Assembly (NCBI GenBank): GCA_050259235.1
Contig: JBLNAG010000002.1
Span: 248,001 to 312,000, forward strand
Source of the DNA: UBA5364 sp050259235
Lineage (GTDB): Bacteria; Bacillota_I; Bacilli_A; RF39; UBA660
DNA: 64,000 nucleotides
Direction of reading: 5' to 3'
The notes beneath the pieces are model-generated. The model was not told where the DNA came from. It saw only the letters and a program-made list of their open reading frames with translations, and did no database searches. Each line of letters starts with the position of its first letter. Within the stretch, counting starts at the first letter, position 1. Made by a program: the position numbers and the translations under genes. This document shows positions 1-8,707 of the stretch, one piece after another.

Positions 1-547
1 TCATAAGCACCACTAATGATCGGTACGTAGAATATTCATTATTAGAAGTTTTTATAATACTTTTTCTCTGTGAATTATCATGCTTTATATATAAAATATC
101 ATTTAAAGAAATAGTATATATAATACTTTTTTCTTCAAATTTTAATACTTTTTTAATGTTCAATATATCAAGTGCTTTTTCAATTGAGTTTACTAGCATT
201 TCGTTTGCTTGATCAAATTTATTTATAAAAGAAAGAAATAATAGTTCTTTTTTTAAAATAGTTGGTCCAAGTTCTTCATGACCAGTTAAAAAAATAATAA
301 CACTTTCAACATCATTTTTTCTTATAATTCTAGCTATATCAATACCCGATCTTGAAGGGGTAACGATATCTAAGATATAAATAACAAGTCTAATTTCTTT
401 TTTTATGAACTCTAAAAATTTATTATCATAATCGTAAAAGATGAAGGTACTATAAACTTGTTTATTTTTCATCATAACTTTCGTGATAATATTTTTTACT
501 CTTTCACATACATCTTTATCATCATCGCAAATTACAAAGTATATCAT
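1..547 (-). CDS. LytTR-type response regulator (AgrA/ComE-like), 3' end cut by window
   Basis: Read on the minus strand, an open frame of 182 codons begins at ATG 545-547 behind GGTGGAG and runs off the window edge. The first 120 residues form a receiver domain: acidic cluster CDDDKDV near residue 8, the likely phospho-acceptor Asp in ILDIVTPSRSG near residue 59, and a FLTGHEE switch region. From about residue 140 the sequence KSIIYTISLNDILYIKHD is the start of a LytTR DNA-binding domain. Such regulators control peptide pheromone, bacteriocin or virulence loci downstream of a membrane histidine kinase. No kinase is in the window; it may lie just outside it. Confidence 0.85.
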   Translation of the reverse strand, partial: MIYFVICDDDKDVCERVKNIITKVMMKNKQVYSTFIFYDYDNKFLEFIKKEIRLVIYILDIVTPSRSGIDIARIIRKNDVESVIIFLTGHEELGPTILKKELLFLSFINKFDQANEMLVNSIEKALDILNIKKVLKFEEKSIIYTISLNDILYIKHDNSQRKSIIKTSNNEYSTYRSLVVLM

Positions 548-620
548 TTTTTTACTCCACCTCATATGTGTATAATGTACAAATAAATATTACCATATTT
601 TTCCATAAAATACAACTTAT

Positions 621-652
621 AATTAAAATAAAAGAGAGATTAATTATCTCTC
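621..652 (-). terminator. Rho-independent terminator
   Basis: GAGAGAT/ATCTCTC inverted repeat at 634-652 overlaps the stop codon of the gene at 640-1323 and is followed on the minus strand by a T-rich run. Confidence 0.75.
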
Positions 653-1323
653 ACATCTTCATACCAACCTTTTAAATAACCAAAACCTTTTTCCACTATC
701 TCTTTACTATCATTAAAAGCATCAATAGTAATGTCTTTTACATCACTACCAAATTCTTTAGTAGCATCTTTAATACCTTGGTATCTTTCTTCACCAATTT
801 TTTCCTCTAGAAAATTATCAGTATAATTTAATCCTTCTTTTATCTTTTCACTAACATTATCATATAATTCAGAACTTTTATCTTTAACAATAACTTTATA
901 TCCAGGTTGCTTAAATTCAATAGCATTATCAATGCGTTCTAATATTATTAAAATTTGATTTTTTGTTTCTTCAGTTAAATCATTAAAAGTTACTCCATTA
1001 ATCTCTTTACCATAGAAGACAAAATCAACTGTTGATATAAATAAATCATTTAATTTATCTTTAACATTATCAAAATTATCAAAATTAACATATTCATTAA
1101 CTTCTTCTTCAACTGTATTAAAATATTGGACAGTCTCAACCTCCGTCATTGGTTCTTCAACTAAAGTAGGTTCTTCTTCTGGAATTGCATAATTAGAACT
1201 TGCTTCTTCTCTAACAATTTTTTTATCAATTGTTTTTTCTTCCATTTTATTAGAGCTTGTCGCAACTAGTGATATAAATACTAGTATTACTACTACTAAA
1301 ATACTCTTTATTATACTATTCAT
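640..1323 (-). CDS. Membrane-anchored extracytoplasmic protein, unknown function
   Basis: Not recognised. The 227-residue product starts at ATG 1321-1323, seven bases behind GGAGG; a longer reading would start inside the promoter region. Residues 5-23 (IKSILVVVILVFISLVAT) are one hydrophobic segment acting as signal anchor. A Glu-rich linker (residues 28-75) follows, then a charged, mostly helical C-terminal half containing repeated Lys/Glu/Asp stretches. It is divergent from the ABC exporter at 1436 and has its own terminator, so it is probably monocistronic. No catalytic motif is visible. Confidence 0.7.
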   Translation of the reverse strand: MNSIIKSILVVVILVFISLVATSSNKMEEKTIDKKIVREEASSNYAIPEEEPTLVEEPMTEVETVQYFNTVEEEVNEYVNFDNFDNVKDKLNDLFISTVDFVFYGKEINGVTFNDLTEETKNQILIILERIDNAIEFKQPGYKVIVKDKSSELYDNVSEKIKEGLNYTDNFLEEKIGEERYQGIKDATKEFGSDVKDITIDAFNDSKEIVEKGFGYLKGWYEDVRDN

Positions 1324-1347
1324 AGTTACCTCCAATATATTTATTTT

Positions 1348-1378
1348 ATTATAAAACAGGTTCAAAGTCAATTGTCAA
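1348..1378 (-). promoter_or_regulatory. Sigma-A-like promoter for the 640-1323 gene
   Basis: Minus strand TTGACA (1373-1378) and TATAAT (1348-1353) with a 19-base spacer, 25 bases before the start codon. Both hexamers are consensus; the spacer is long. Confidence 0.6.
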
Positions 1379-1388
1379 CCTTTTTATG

Positions 1389-1417
1389 TTGACAAAGTGT
1401 TTTAATAAAGTTATAAT
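1389..1417 (+). promoter_or_regulatory. Perfect consensus sigma-A promoter for the ABC exporter
   Basis: TTGACA (1389-1394), 17-base spacer, TATAAT (1412-1417). Transcription should start near 1424, giving a leader of only about 12 bases before ATG 1436. Confidence 0.85.
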
Positions 1418-1435
1418 GTATGTGGATGTGATACC

Positions 1436-3169
1436 ATGAAATTATTAAAATTATTGAAATCTCTAAAGAGATATTTTGAAAAAGATACTAAGAATTTAAT
1501 ATTATTTATTATTCTTACCTTTTTATTATGCTTTAGAGGACTATTATTTCCATATTTATGGGGTATCGCCATAGAAGAGTTAACACTTAAACACTTTAAT
1601 AACTTTATACTATACCTAGCAATGTGGGGCGGTCTATCATTATTCCTTGATATAAGTATGCAACTACCAAATAACTTGTTAAATAATAAATTAGAATTAA
1701 ATTTTATGCAAAAAGTAAGTAAAGATTTATATTCTAAAATACTTAAATTACCAGCCGTTGCGTACGAAGATCATGGAGTTGGAGAATTTGTTAATCGTGT
1801 TTATACTGATCCTGATAGAATAATTGAACTACTAGGTAGATTAATTAGATTAACAGCTAGATTAATAACAGGTATTATTGTCATTATTATCTCATTTTCT
1901 ATCAATTGGATACTGGCTATTGAGATGTTAGTATTTGCTATTTTAACTTATATTTTAACTGATTACTATCGCCCAAAAATTAAAAAAACATATAAAGAAA
2001 TAAAAGAAGAAAGTGATAAATATATTAAAGAAGCAAATCAATCACTAACTGGTATTAGAGAAATAAAAGGTTTAGGTATAAGAAAAATTATTGAAAAATA
2101 CACAAATAATAATATTGATACTGTATTTGAAAAACAATTAAAAATAAGAAATACTGAGACTATTTATTATACAATAATTGAATTTATTTATGTTATTATG
2201 GAATTTTTAATATTAGCAACCTGTGGATACTTATTTGTTAAAGGCCAAATTGTTTTTGCAGTATTCATTATGTTCGAAATGTATATTTATCGTATCTATG
2301 ATGTAGTAAGTGAATTTTCACAATTCAGTATAAGTTATCAAAAGATTATTACATCATTAACACGTATATCTGAAATATTAGATAATAAATTATATAACGA
2401 TGAGTCATTTGGTAAACTTCAAATTGATAAGATTATTGGTACCATTGAATTTAAAAATGTGGTATTTGCTTATCCAAATGAAAAAAGTACTTTAAAGAAG
2501 TTAAACCTAAAGATTGAAACAGGTAAGAAAATTGCTATTGTTGGTAAAAGTGGTATGGGTAAATCAACAATCTTCAATTTATTATTAAGATTCTTTCCTA
2601 TTAAAAGTGGCGAAATATTAATTGATAATATTAAAATAGAAGATTTTAGTGAAGAAAGTTTAAGAAAACATATTGCTGTTATTAGACAAGAACCTTATCT
2701 ATTTAATAAAACAATTAAAGAAAACTTTGAAATGATTAATCCTAAAATAAAAATTAGTGATATTAAAGAGTTATGTGAAAAAGCATATATTCATGATTAT
2801 ATTATGTCTTTACCTAAAAAATATAATACTGTTATTGGTGAAGGTGGCGTTAATTTATCGGGTGGTCAAAAGCAAAGAATTGCTATTGCTAGAGCTTTAG
2901 CTAAAGATTCAAAAATTATATTATTTGACGAAGCTACAAGTGCTTTAGATAACGAATCACAAGATTATGTCAAAAAAACAATTGATGAATTAGCTAAAAA
3001 TCATACAATTATTACTATTGCTCATCGTCTATCAACAATAATGGATGCTGATGAAATAATTCTAATTGATGGTGGAATAGTCAAAGCAAAGGGAACACAT
3101 AATGAGTTAATACAAACATCAGATATTTATAAGAAATTATATAATTCTGAATCCATAAATGTGGAATAA
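1436..3169 (+). CDS. ABC transporter, fused permease and ATPase (exporter type)
   Basis: A 577-residue half-transporter. Residues 1 to about 310 hold six predicted membrane helices of the type I exporter fold. The nucleotide-binding domain has Walker A GKSGMGKST near 368, signature LSGGQKQ near 474, Walker B IILFDEA near 495 followed by TSALD, and the switch His in TIAHRLST near 525. This is the family of lipid, peptide and drug exporters (MsbA/BmrA/LagD-like) that work as dimers; no peptidase C39 domain is present. The substrate cannot be told from sequence and no precursor peptide gene is seen beside it. It has its own perfect promoter. Immediately after its TAA stop, in the same frame, lies the remnant of a uracil permease. 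Confidence 0.9.
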   Translation: MKLLKLLKSLKRYFEKDTKNLILFIILTFLLCFRGLLFPYLWGIAIEELTLKHFNNFILYLAMWGGLSLFLDISMQLPNNLLNNKLELNFMQKVSKDLYSKILKLPAVAYEDHGVGEFVNRVYTDPDRIIELLGRLIRLTARLITGIIVIIISFSINWILAIEMLVFAILTYILTDYYRPKIKKTYKEIKEESDKYIKEANQSLTGIREIKGLGIRKIIEKYTNNNIDTVFEKQLKIRNTETIYYTIIEFIYVIMEFLILATCGYLFVKGQIVFAVFIMFEMYIYRIYDVVSEFSQFSISYQKIITSLTRISEILDNKLYNDESFGKLQIDKIIGTIEFKNVVFAYPNEKSTLKKLNLKIETGKKIAIVGKSGMGKSTIFNLLLRFFPIKSGEILIDNIKIEDFSEESLRKHIAVIRQEPYLFNKTIKENFEMINPKIKISDIKELCEKAYIHDYIMSLPKKYNTVIGEGGVNLSGGQKQRIAIARALAKDSKIILFDEATSALDNESQDYVKKTIDELAKNHTIITIAHRLSTIMDADEIILIDGGIVKAKGTHNELIQTSDIYKKLYNSESINVE

Positions 3170-3652
3170 GCCTTAATTGGAGACGGAATTGGAGATATTG
3201 TATCAGGTTCTATAGGAGGACCTGCTGGTACTAATTATGGAGAAAATATTAGTGCAATGGTAATATCAAGGAATTTCTCTGTAGCTGTACTAATTGCAGC
3301 ATCTATTATAACTATGATTATTTCATGTTTTACTCCTTTAATTAACATAGTTTATTCTATACCTGCTTCAGTTATTGGAGGACTTTCTATATATTTATTC
3401 GGTGTTATTGCAGCTCAAGGAATAACAATAATGATGGATAGAAAAGTTGACATGTTTAATTCTAAAAGTTTAGCTGTTATTGCAGTAATACTAATAATAG
3501 GTTTAGGGGGTAGTTTTAACTTTGATGGTGGAACGATACCTATATTCGGAACTGAACTTCCTGCTTTAGCAACAACTGCTGTTGTAGGGATTATTCTTAA
3601 TCTTGCTCTTTCAATAGGCGAGAAAGATATAAAAGCAGAAATTGAAGAATAA
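3170..3652 (+). pseudogene. Uracil permease C-terminal remnant (NCS2 family), 5' two-thirds missing
   Basis: The frame reads ALIGDGIGDIVSGSIGG from the base after the ABC transporter stop. PAGTNYGENISAMVISR follows and continues through four membrane segments to a stop at 3652, about 160 residues. The GDGI...GGPAGTNYGENI block is the conserved core loop of uracil/xanthine permeases (UraA/PyrP), whose full length is about 420 residues. The uracil-binding N-terminal helices are absent. An ATG at 3257 could start 131 residues with a weak ribosome site, but that product would lack the binding site. A proper terminator follows. Either a deletion joined the two genes or, less likely, an assembly join did. 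Confidence 0.85.
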
Positions 3653-3671
3653 GTAAAATTTAATATAATAG

Positions 3672-3700
3672 AAAAAGTCGCAGAAATGCGACTTTTATTT
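3672..3700. terminator. Bidirectional terminator
   Basis: AAAAGTCGCA, loop GAAA, TGCGACTTTT, with T-rich flanks on both strands. It closes the uracil permease remnant (+) and the micro-gene at 3700-3816 (-). Confidence 0.85.
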
Positions 3701-3816
3701 TACCAATAATATCTTCTATATGGATAGTAACGTAATGGATAACCACGATACCCATAGAACCATGGAGCTACTGCAACACCAGTGATTCCTCCTAATAGGA
3801 AAGGTCCTAAAAACAT
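3700..3816 (-). CDS. 38-residue Gly/Tyr/Arg-rich micro-protein, paralogue of 26314-26421
   Basis: ATG at 3814-3816 sits nine bases behind AAAGGAG. The product begins MFLGPFLLGGITGVAVAPWF, has an aromatic, Arg-rich tail (RYYPYRRYYW) and ends in Trp. A second gene at 26314-26421 encodes the same plan (PFFLGGITGLAVAPW, RRFRW end), so the reading frame is conserved and real. A short hydrophobic N-terminal half suggests membrane association. The upstream sequence CATAGATTA resembles the -10 element of the late mother-cell sigma factor sigma-K, and other tiny spore genes are nearby, so a spore-coat or spore-membrane role is possible. The family is not one I recognise. Confidence 0.75.
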   Translation of the reverse strand: MFLGPFLLGGITGVAVAPWFYGYRGYPLRYYPYRRYYW

Positions 3817-3950
3817 AATTCATTACTCCTTTCATATTAATCTATGAAGAAATCAAAAGAGTAATTAATAACCATTAATTATATAAATTAATATAATTAT
3901 TTCGGATTGATGGCAATTATTTGCGTTTACATTCCTTATTCTTTTTTATC

Positions 3951-4015
3951 AAAAAAAAGTACTTCTTATAAGATAACATAAATACTTTTTCATGTTTACT
4001 ATAAGAGGTACTTTT
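3951..4015 (-). terminator. rbsB: Rho-independent terminator of the ribose operon
   Basis: On the minus strand AAAAGTACCTCTTATA pairs with TATAAGAAGTACTTTT across about 28 loop bases, followed by eight T. It lies just after the rbsB stop. Confidence 0.8.
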
Positions 4016-4024
4016 CGATTTTTG

Positions 4025-4909
4025 TTATTTAACTAAAGTTAAATCAACTGGAACTGATTTGTCAACTTTATCGCCATTAAGAATCTTCTTAGCATAATCA
4101 ATACTTAAAGTTCCCATTAACTTAGGTTGTTGAGCAACAGTAGCAGCCATTGTTCCTTCTTTAACTGCATTCTTAGCATCATCAGTAGCATCAAATCCTA
4201 CAACAACTACGTTTGTTCTACCAGCAGCTTTAAGAGCTTGGATAGCTCCTAGTGCCATTTCATCATTGTGAGCGAATACACCAATTAAGCCTGGATTAGC
4301 TTCAAGTAAATCTTCCATAACTGATAATCCTTCACTACGATTAAAGTTAGCAGTTACACTTGAAACAACGTTTAATTTTCCATCTACAGCTGAATGGAAT
4401 CCTTCACCACGATCTACTGTAGCAGATGCACCTGGAACACCTTGAAGTTCAACTACTTTTGCGTTTTGTCCTACTAATTCAAGTAAGTATTCCCCAGCCA
4501 TTTTACCACCAGCAACATTATCTGAAGCTATGTGAGTAGCAACGACACCACCGTTAGCACTTCTGTCAACAGTGATGACTGGAATACCAGCATCATTAGC
4601 AGCTTCCACCGCACTAGTAATTGCATCAGAGTCAACTGGGTTAACTATAATGATATCAACTTTTTGAGCAATTAAGTCATCAATTTGATCTAATTGAGTA
4701 GCTGTATCATCTTGAGCATCTAAGACTGTAACATCATATCCATATTCATCAGCTTCTGAATTAATTCCATCACGTAATTCTACGAAAAATGGATTATTTA
4801 AAGTTGAAATAGATACTCCTATAGTAACATCACCCTTTTTCCCAAAGCAACCTGTTACTGCTGTCACCACAAATAGGGCAACAACTAAAAACGATAAAAA
4901 CTTTTTCAT
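4025..4909 (-). CDS. rbsB: Ribose ABC transporter, substrate-binding lipoprotein
   Basis: A 294-residue periplasmic-binding-protein-like lipoprotein. The signal peptide ends in a lipobox, VTGC, with Cys21 as the lipidated residue. The mature part opens with VTIGVSISTLNNPFFVELRD, the usual start of the ribose/galactose (PBP type 1) family. It also contains the sugar-binding stretches VDRSA near residue 113 and FAHNDEMALGA near 212. It captures ribose outside the membrane and hands it to RbsC. Last gene of rbsKDACB; strong site GGAGGATGTTATG. Substrate is assigned from the operon (RbsK and RbsD). Confidence 0.93.
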   Translation of the reverse strand: MKKFLSFLVVALFVVTAVTGCFGKKGDVTIGVSISTLNNPFFVELRDGINSEADEYGYDVTVLDAQDDTATQLDQIDDLIAQKVDIIIVNPVDSDAITSAVEAANDAGIPVITVDRSANGGVVATHIASDNVAGGKMAGEYLLELVGQNAKVVELQGVPGASATVDRGEGFHSAVDGKLNVVSSVTANFNRSEGLSVMEDLLEANPGLIGVFAHNDEMALGAIQALKAAGRTNVVVVGFDATDDAKNAVKEGTMAATVAQQPKLMGTLSIDYAKKILNGDKVDKSVPVDLTLVK

Positions 4910-4939
4910 AACATCCTCCTTCCGTTCTTATCTATGTAA

Positions 4940-5866
4940 TTACTTCTTGCGATCTACTAAAACCGCCAAAAGTATTACAATCCCTTTAACAATATTTTGA
5001 TAGAAAGATGAAACACTAAGTATGTTTAGTGCATTACTAATTACACCAATCATCAAAATACCTATAAATGTGCCAGTAATTCTACCTTTACCACCAGCCA
5101 TACTAGTACCGCCTAATACAACAGCTGCAATAGCATCCATTTCATAGGCTGTACCAGCCGTTGGCTGAGCTGAATTTAATCTAGAAAGTAGTATTACCCC
5201 AGAAATAGTAGTTAATAATCCGGATAGAGCATATACTTTTATTTTTACCTTATCAACATTAATAGCTGATAAAATTGCTGCCCTTTCGTTACCACCTACC
5301 GCATATATTTCTTTACCAAAAACAGTTTTTTTGGTAATAAATATCATAATTAAAGTTGCTACAACTAATATAATGGTTGGAACAGGAATACCCAATAAAT
5401 AACCTCTACCAATATAATCAATGAAATCACTATCAAATCCTGTAATAGGTCTTCCATCTGTATATACTTGTAAGATTCCTCTAAAGATTGCCATTGTTCC
5501 TAATGTAGCAATAAATGCTTGTAATTTTCCTTTAGCAACTAATAATCCGTTTAATGAACCAAGAAATGCTCCTAGAACTAAAACAATTATAAAAGCTAAT
5601 ACCGGTGGAAAACCAGCCATTAACATTCCTGCTAAAATAGCTCCTGTTAACCCAAAGACACTTCCAACTGATAAATCAATTCCACCTATAAGAATTACTA
5701 CAGTCATCCCTAAGGCAATTAATCCATTAATGGATACTTGTCTTAAGACATTAGATAAATTTGTTACTTGTATAAATGTTGTATCAATTATTGTAACAAT
5801 GATCATTAATACTAATAAACCAATTAAGGCAGTATTTTTACTAGCAAATTTTTTCACATTATCCAA
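4940..5866 (-). CDS. rbsC: Ribose ABC transporter permease
   Basis: A 308-residue integral membrane protein of the BPD_transp_2 family with about eight to ten hydrophobic segments. It carries the family loop GGIDLSVGSVFGLTGA near residues 61-76 and the EAA-like region AVGGNERAAILSAINVDKVK near 191, which docks the ATPase. The start codon is TTG at 5864-5866. It follows AGGAGG, which lies inside the last codons of rbsA, and the rbsA stop is separated from this TTG by one base. Translation is therefore likely coupled. Confidence 0.93.
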   Translation of the reverse strand: MDNVKKFASKNTALIGLLVLMIIVTIIDTTFIQVTNLSNVLRQVSINGLIALGMTVVILIGGIDLSVGSVFGLTGAILAGMLMAGFPPVLAFIIVLVLGAFLGSLNGLLVAKGKLQAFIATLGTMAIFRGILQVYTDGRPITGFDSDFIDYIGRGYLLGIPVPTIILVVATLIMIFITKKTVFGKEIYAVGGNERAAILSAINVDKVKIKVYALSGLLTTISGVILLSRLNSAQPTAGTAYEMDAIAAVVLGGTSMAGGKGRITGTFIGILMIGVISNALNILSVSSFYQNIVKGIVILLAVLVDRKK

Positions 5867-5867
5867 A

Positions 5868-7352
5868 TTACTTACCTCCTGTAGCTAATGTCATAACTCT
5901 TTCTTGAGTTAAATCTTCTTTACTTACAACTCCTTGAAGTCTTCCTTCATGCATTACAATAACTCGATCACTCATACCAATTATTTCAGGTAATTCACTC
6001 GATATCATAATGATAGCTACCCCATTTTTTTTAAGTTGTTGCATTATTTCATATATTTCATATTTAGCTCCAACATCTACTCCTCTAGTAGGCTCATCCA
6101 AAATTAAAATTTGTGGAGAAGTAGTTAACCACTTACCAACAACTACTTTTTGTTGATTACCTCCACTAAGCATTTGAACAGCTTTCTTAGAACTTTCTGT
6201 TTTAATGGCTAACTTTTCAATATATTCATTTGTTAAATTATGAATTTTTTTATTATCAATCAATTTGAATTGATTAAGTATTGCTTTTAAATTAGGCAAT
6301 ATCATATTATCTTCAATTGAAAAATCTAAAACCAATCCTTCGTCCTTACGATTTTCCGTAATATAAGCAATACCAAATTTCCTTGCTTTCATTGGATTAG
6401 TAATTTTTTCTTCTTTACCATTTATCTTAATTACACCACTAGTTTTCTTGTATAATCCAAATATTGTTTGCATTATTTCTGTTCTTCCCGAACCCATTAA
6501 TCCAGAAAAGCCCAATATTTCACCACGATGTAAATTAAAACTTACATTTTTAAATAATCCATTTAAAGTTAATTTTTCTACTTCTAAAATTACTTCACCA
6601 AGACTAGCTTCACTCATAGGATATCTGTCTTCCATTCCATATCCTACCATCATTTGAATTACATCTTCAATTTTTACTTCATCAATATTTTTATTACCTA
6701 TTATTTCACCATCACGTAAAACTGTAACTGAATCACATATTTCAAAAATTTCTTCTAAACGGTGTGATATATAGATAAAAGATACTTTTTCTTTCTTTAA
6801 CTTTCTAATTAAATCAAATAATATTTTAATTTCTTTATCAGTTAAAGCTGAAGTTGGTTCATCTAAAATAATTACCTTTTTATTCCATAATAATGAGGAA
6901 GCTATTTGAACTAACTGTTGTTTACCAATCGATAAATCCCCAGCAAGCATATCTTCGTCAATATCTAAACTTAATTCTTTTAATTTTCTTCTAGTTATAT
7001 CTTTCATTTTCTTAACATCAAGAAAACCAAATTTATTTTTAATTTCTCTACCAAGAAAAATATTTTCCCATATTGTCATAGATGGTAGAGTAGTAAGTTC
7101 TTGTTGTAGAAAAGTTATACTTAAATTCATTGAATCTTTAATACTTTTTACTTCTACTTCTTTTCCATCAATAATTATTTTTCCACTATCTTTAGTATAA
7201 ACTCCTGTAAGAATCTTCATTAGAGTTGACTTTCCGGCACCATTTTCTCCTACTAAAGCATGAACTTCTCCTTCATTTAAGTCAAAGTTAACATTCTTTA
7301 ATATTGGAACTCCAAAAAAACTCTTATTAATGTTTTGCATCTTTACATTCAT
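5868..7352 (-). CDS. rbsA: Ribose ABC transporter ATPase (two ABC domains)
   Basis: A 494-residue tandem ATPase of the sugar-import type. The first domain has Walker A GENGAGKST near residue 36, a variant signature LSIGKQQ near 141 and Walker B VIILDEPTSAL. The second has a degenerate Walker A (GLMGSGRTE near 287), signature LSGGNQQK near 394 and ILILDEPTRGVD. This split between a canonical and a degenerate site is normal for RbsA/MglA. It starts at an ATG three bases after GGTGAT and lies eight bases downstream of rbsD. Confidence 0.95.
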   Translation of the reverse strand: MNVKMQNINKSFFGVPILKNVNFDLNEGEVHALVGENGAGKSTLMKILTGVYTKDSGKIIIDGKEVEVKSIKDSMNLSITFLQQELTTLPSMTIWENIFLGREIKNKFGFLDVKKMKDITRRKLKELSLDIDEDMLAGDLSIGKQQLVQIASSLLWNKKVIILDEPTSALTDKEIKILFDLIRKLKKEKVSFIYISHRLEEIFEICDSVTVLRDGEIIGNKNIDEVKIEDVIQMMVGYGMEDRYPMSEASLGEVILEVEKLTLNGLFKNVSFNLHRGEILGFSGLMGSGRTEIMQTIFGLYKKTSGVIKINGKEEKITNPMKARKFGIAYITENRKDEGLVLDFSIEDNMILPNLKAILNQFKLIDNKKIHNLTNEYIEKLAIKTESSKKAVQMLSGGNQQKVVVGKWLTTSPQILILDEPTRGVDVGAKYEIYEIMQQLKKNGVAIIMISSELPEIIGMSDRVIVMHEGRLQGVVSKEDLTQERVMTLATGGK

Positions 7353-7360
7353 TTTATCAC

Positions 7361-7765
7361 CTAAAATATTACGTTAGATTGTAAAATAATATTGGCATAT
7401 GGCGTTACTTCACCTGTTCTAATAACTGCTTTAACATCATATAATTTTTCTTTAAATTCTTCATGTGTTACATATTCAACTTTATCAATATCGTTTTTAT
7501 TAATCAATAATCCTATTTCTTCTAAAACCTTAGGGTTATTCTTTTTTATTTCTTTTGCTAAAATTACTTTTTCTACTTTCATATCCTTTAATACTTCTTC
7601 AAGTACTTCAATGAATTTAGGACTTCCAAACTTTAAAGCCAAATCAATTTTAACTACATCATCAGGTATAGGTAATCCACAGTCACCGATTGCTATTTTA
7701 TCAGTATGTCCTAAATTAGCTAAGATGCATGCTATATCACTATTTAATATTCCTAATCTTTTCAT
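7361..7765 (-). CDS. rbsD: D-ribose pyranase
   Basis: A 134-residue RbsD/FucU-family protein, the usual length. It has the family N-terminus MKRLGILNSDIACILANLGHTD with the catalytic His (H20), the GDCGLPIP loop and the C-terminal RTGEVTPYANIIL block. It converts ribopyranose to ribofuranose, the form that RbsK phosphorylates. Its ATG overlaps the rbsK stop by four bases (ATGA). Confidence 0.96.
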   Translation of the reverse strand: MKRLGILNSDIACILANLGHTDKIAIGDCGLPIPDDVVKIDLALKFGSPKFIEVLEEVLKDMKVEKVILAKEIKKNNPKVLEEIGLLINKNDIDKVEYVTHEEFKEKLYDVKAVIRTGEVTPYANIILQSNVIF

Positions 7766-8634
7766 ATAAATTTTTTCACTCCTTCTAATGTAGGCATTCC
7801 TTCTTGAGCTCCTAACTTAGTTGTTTTAATGGTAGCAGCAAGCGTTGCAAACTTAACAGACTCTAATAACGTCTTATTATTTAATATAGATACTGCTAGA
7901 GCACCATTAAAGGTATCCCCCGCTCCTGTCGTGTCAACTACTTTAGCTGGCATAGTACTTACTTTTTGAATACCATTTTCATCTTTAAAAATGGCTCCTT
8001 CACTACCTAAAGTGATAATTAATTTATTTGGATATTTACTTACTAAAGATTTATAATCATTAGATCCAAAAATTAGTTCTGCTTCTGTTTCATTAGGTGT
8101 TAAATAAGTTACTTTTGATATTAGATCTTCTGATAATTTATTTGCCGGAGCTGGATTTAAAATAACTGGTATTTTATGTTCATAACAAATATTAATCACA
8201 TATTCAATTGTTTCAAAAGGAACTTCCAATTGTACTAAAACCATTTGTGAATTCAATATTGCATCAACATTAATCATTTCTTTTGTTACATGCTCATTAG
8301 CTCCACTTATAACAATAATTTGATTTTCACCATTACAAACAGTAATATAAGCTTTACCAGTTAATACATTTTCTTTTCTAAGAACCATTTTATAATTAAC
8401 ATTATTTTTTCTGAAATTTTCTAACAAAAAATCTCCGTCAAGATCGGCACCAACGCAACCTATAAAGTCGACTTCCCCACCAAGGCGAGCAGCCGCAATA
8501 GCTTGATTGGCTCCTTTTCCACCAGAGACCATTTTATATTCCTTACCAAACACAGTTTGTCCAGGTTTGGGCATTTTATCGGTGATAACTATTTCGTCAA
8601 TATTCATACTTCCAACCACTAAAAGTTTTGACAT
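7762..8634 (-). CDS. rbsK: Ribokinase
   Basis: A 290-residue PfkB-family kinase. The N-terminal GSMNIDEIV strand and the substrate motif GGKGANQAIAAARLGG near residue 38 are ribokinase-specific. The C-terminal anion hole and catalytic base appear as DTTGAGDTFNGAL near 237. It makes ribose 5-phosphate from ATP and ribose in the cytoplasm. First gene of the operon, starting behind GTAGGTGGTAGTATG. The usual regulator gene rbsR is not present upstream in this window. Confidence 0.96.
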   Translation of the reverse strand: MSKLLVVGSMNIDEIVITDKMPKPGQTVFGKEYKMVSGGKGANQAIAAARLGGEVDFIGCVGADLDGDFLLENFRKNNVNYKMVLRKENVLTGKAYITVCNGENQIIVISGANEHVTKEMINVDAILNSQMVLVQLEVPFETIEYVINICYEHKIPVILNPAPANKLSEDLISKVTYLTPNETEAELIFGSNDYKSLVSKYPNKLIITLGSEGAIFKDENGIQKVSTMPAKVVDTTGAGDTFNGALAVSILNNKTLLESVKFATLAATIKTTKLGAQEGMPTLEGVKKFI

Positions 8635-8660
8635 ACTACCACCTACTTTATTCTAAAATA

Positions 8661-8689
8661 ATTATACAACATTAAAATAAAAAAAACAA
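8661..8689 (-). promoter_or_regulatory. Putative promoter of the rbs operon
   Basis: Minus strand TTGTTT (8684-8689), 17-base spacer, TATAAT (8661-8666), 27 bases before rbsK. The -35 hexamer falls within the T-run of the preceding spoIID terminator. No catabolite-repressor (cre) site is evident. Confidence 0.55.
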
Positions 8690-8707
8690 GCAAAATTTAT
8701 TTGCTTG
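8674..8707 (-). terminator. Terminator of spoIID
   Basis: CAAGCAAA / TTTGCTTG inverted repeat (8687-8707) overlapping the spoIID stop, followed on the minus strand by eight T. Confidence 0.85.

Noticed and set aside
5421..5888. Long plus-strand frame opposite rbsC
   Set aside because: Antisense shadow of a clearly real permease; no ribosome site and biased composition.
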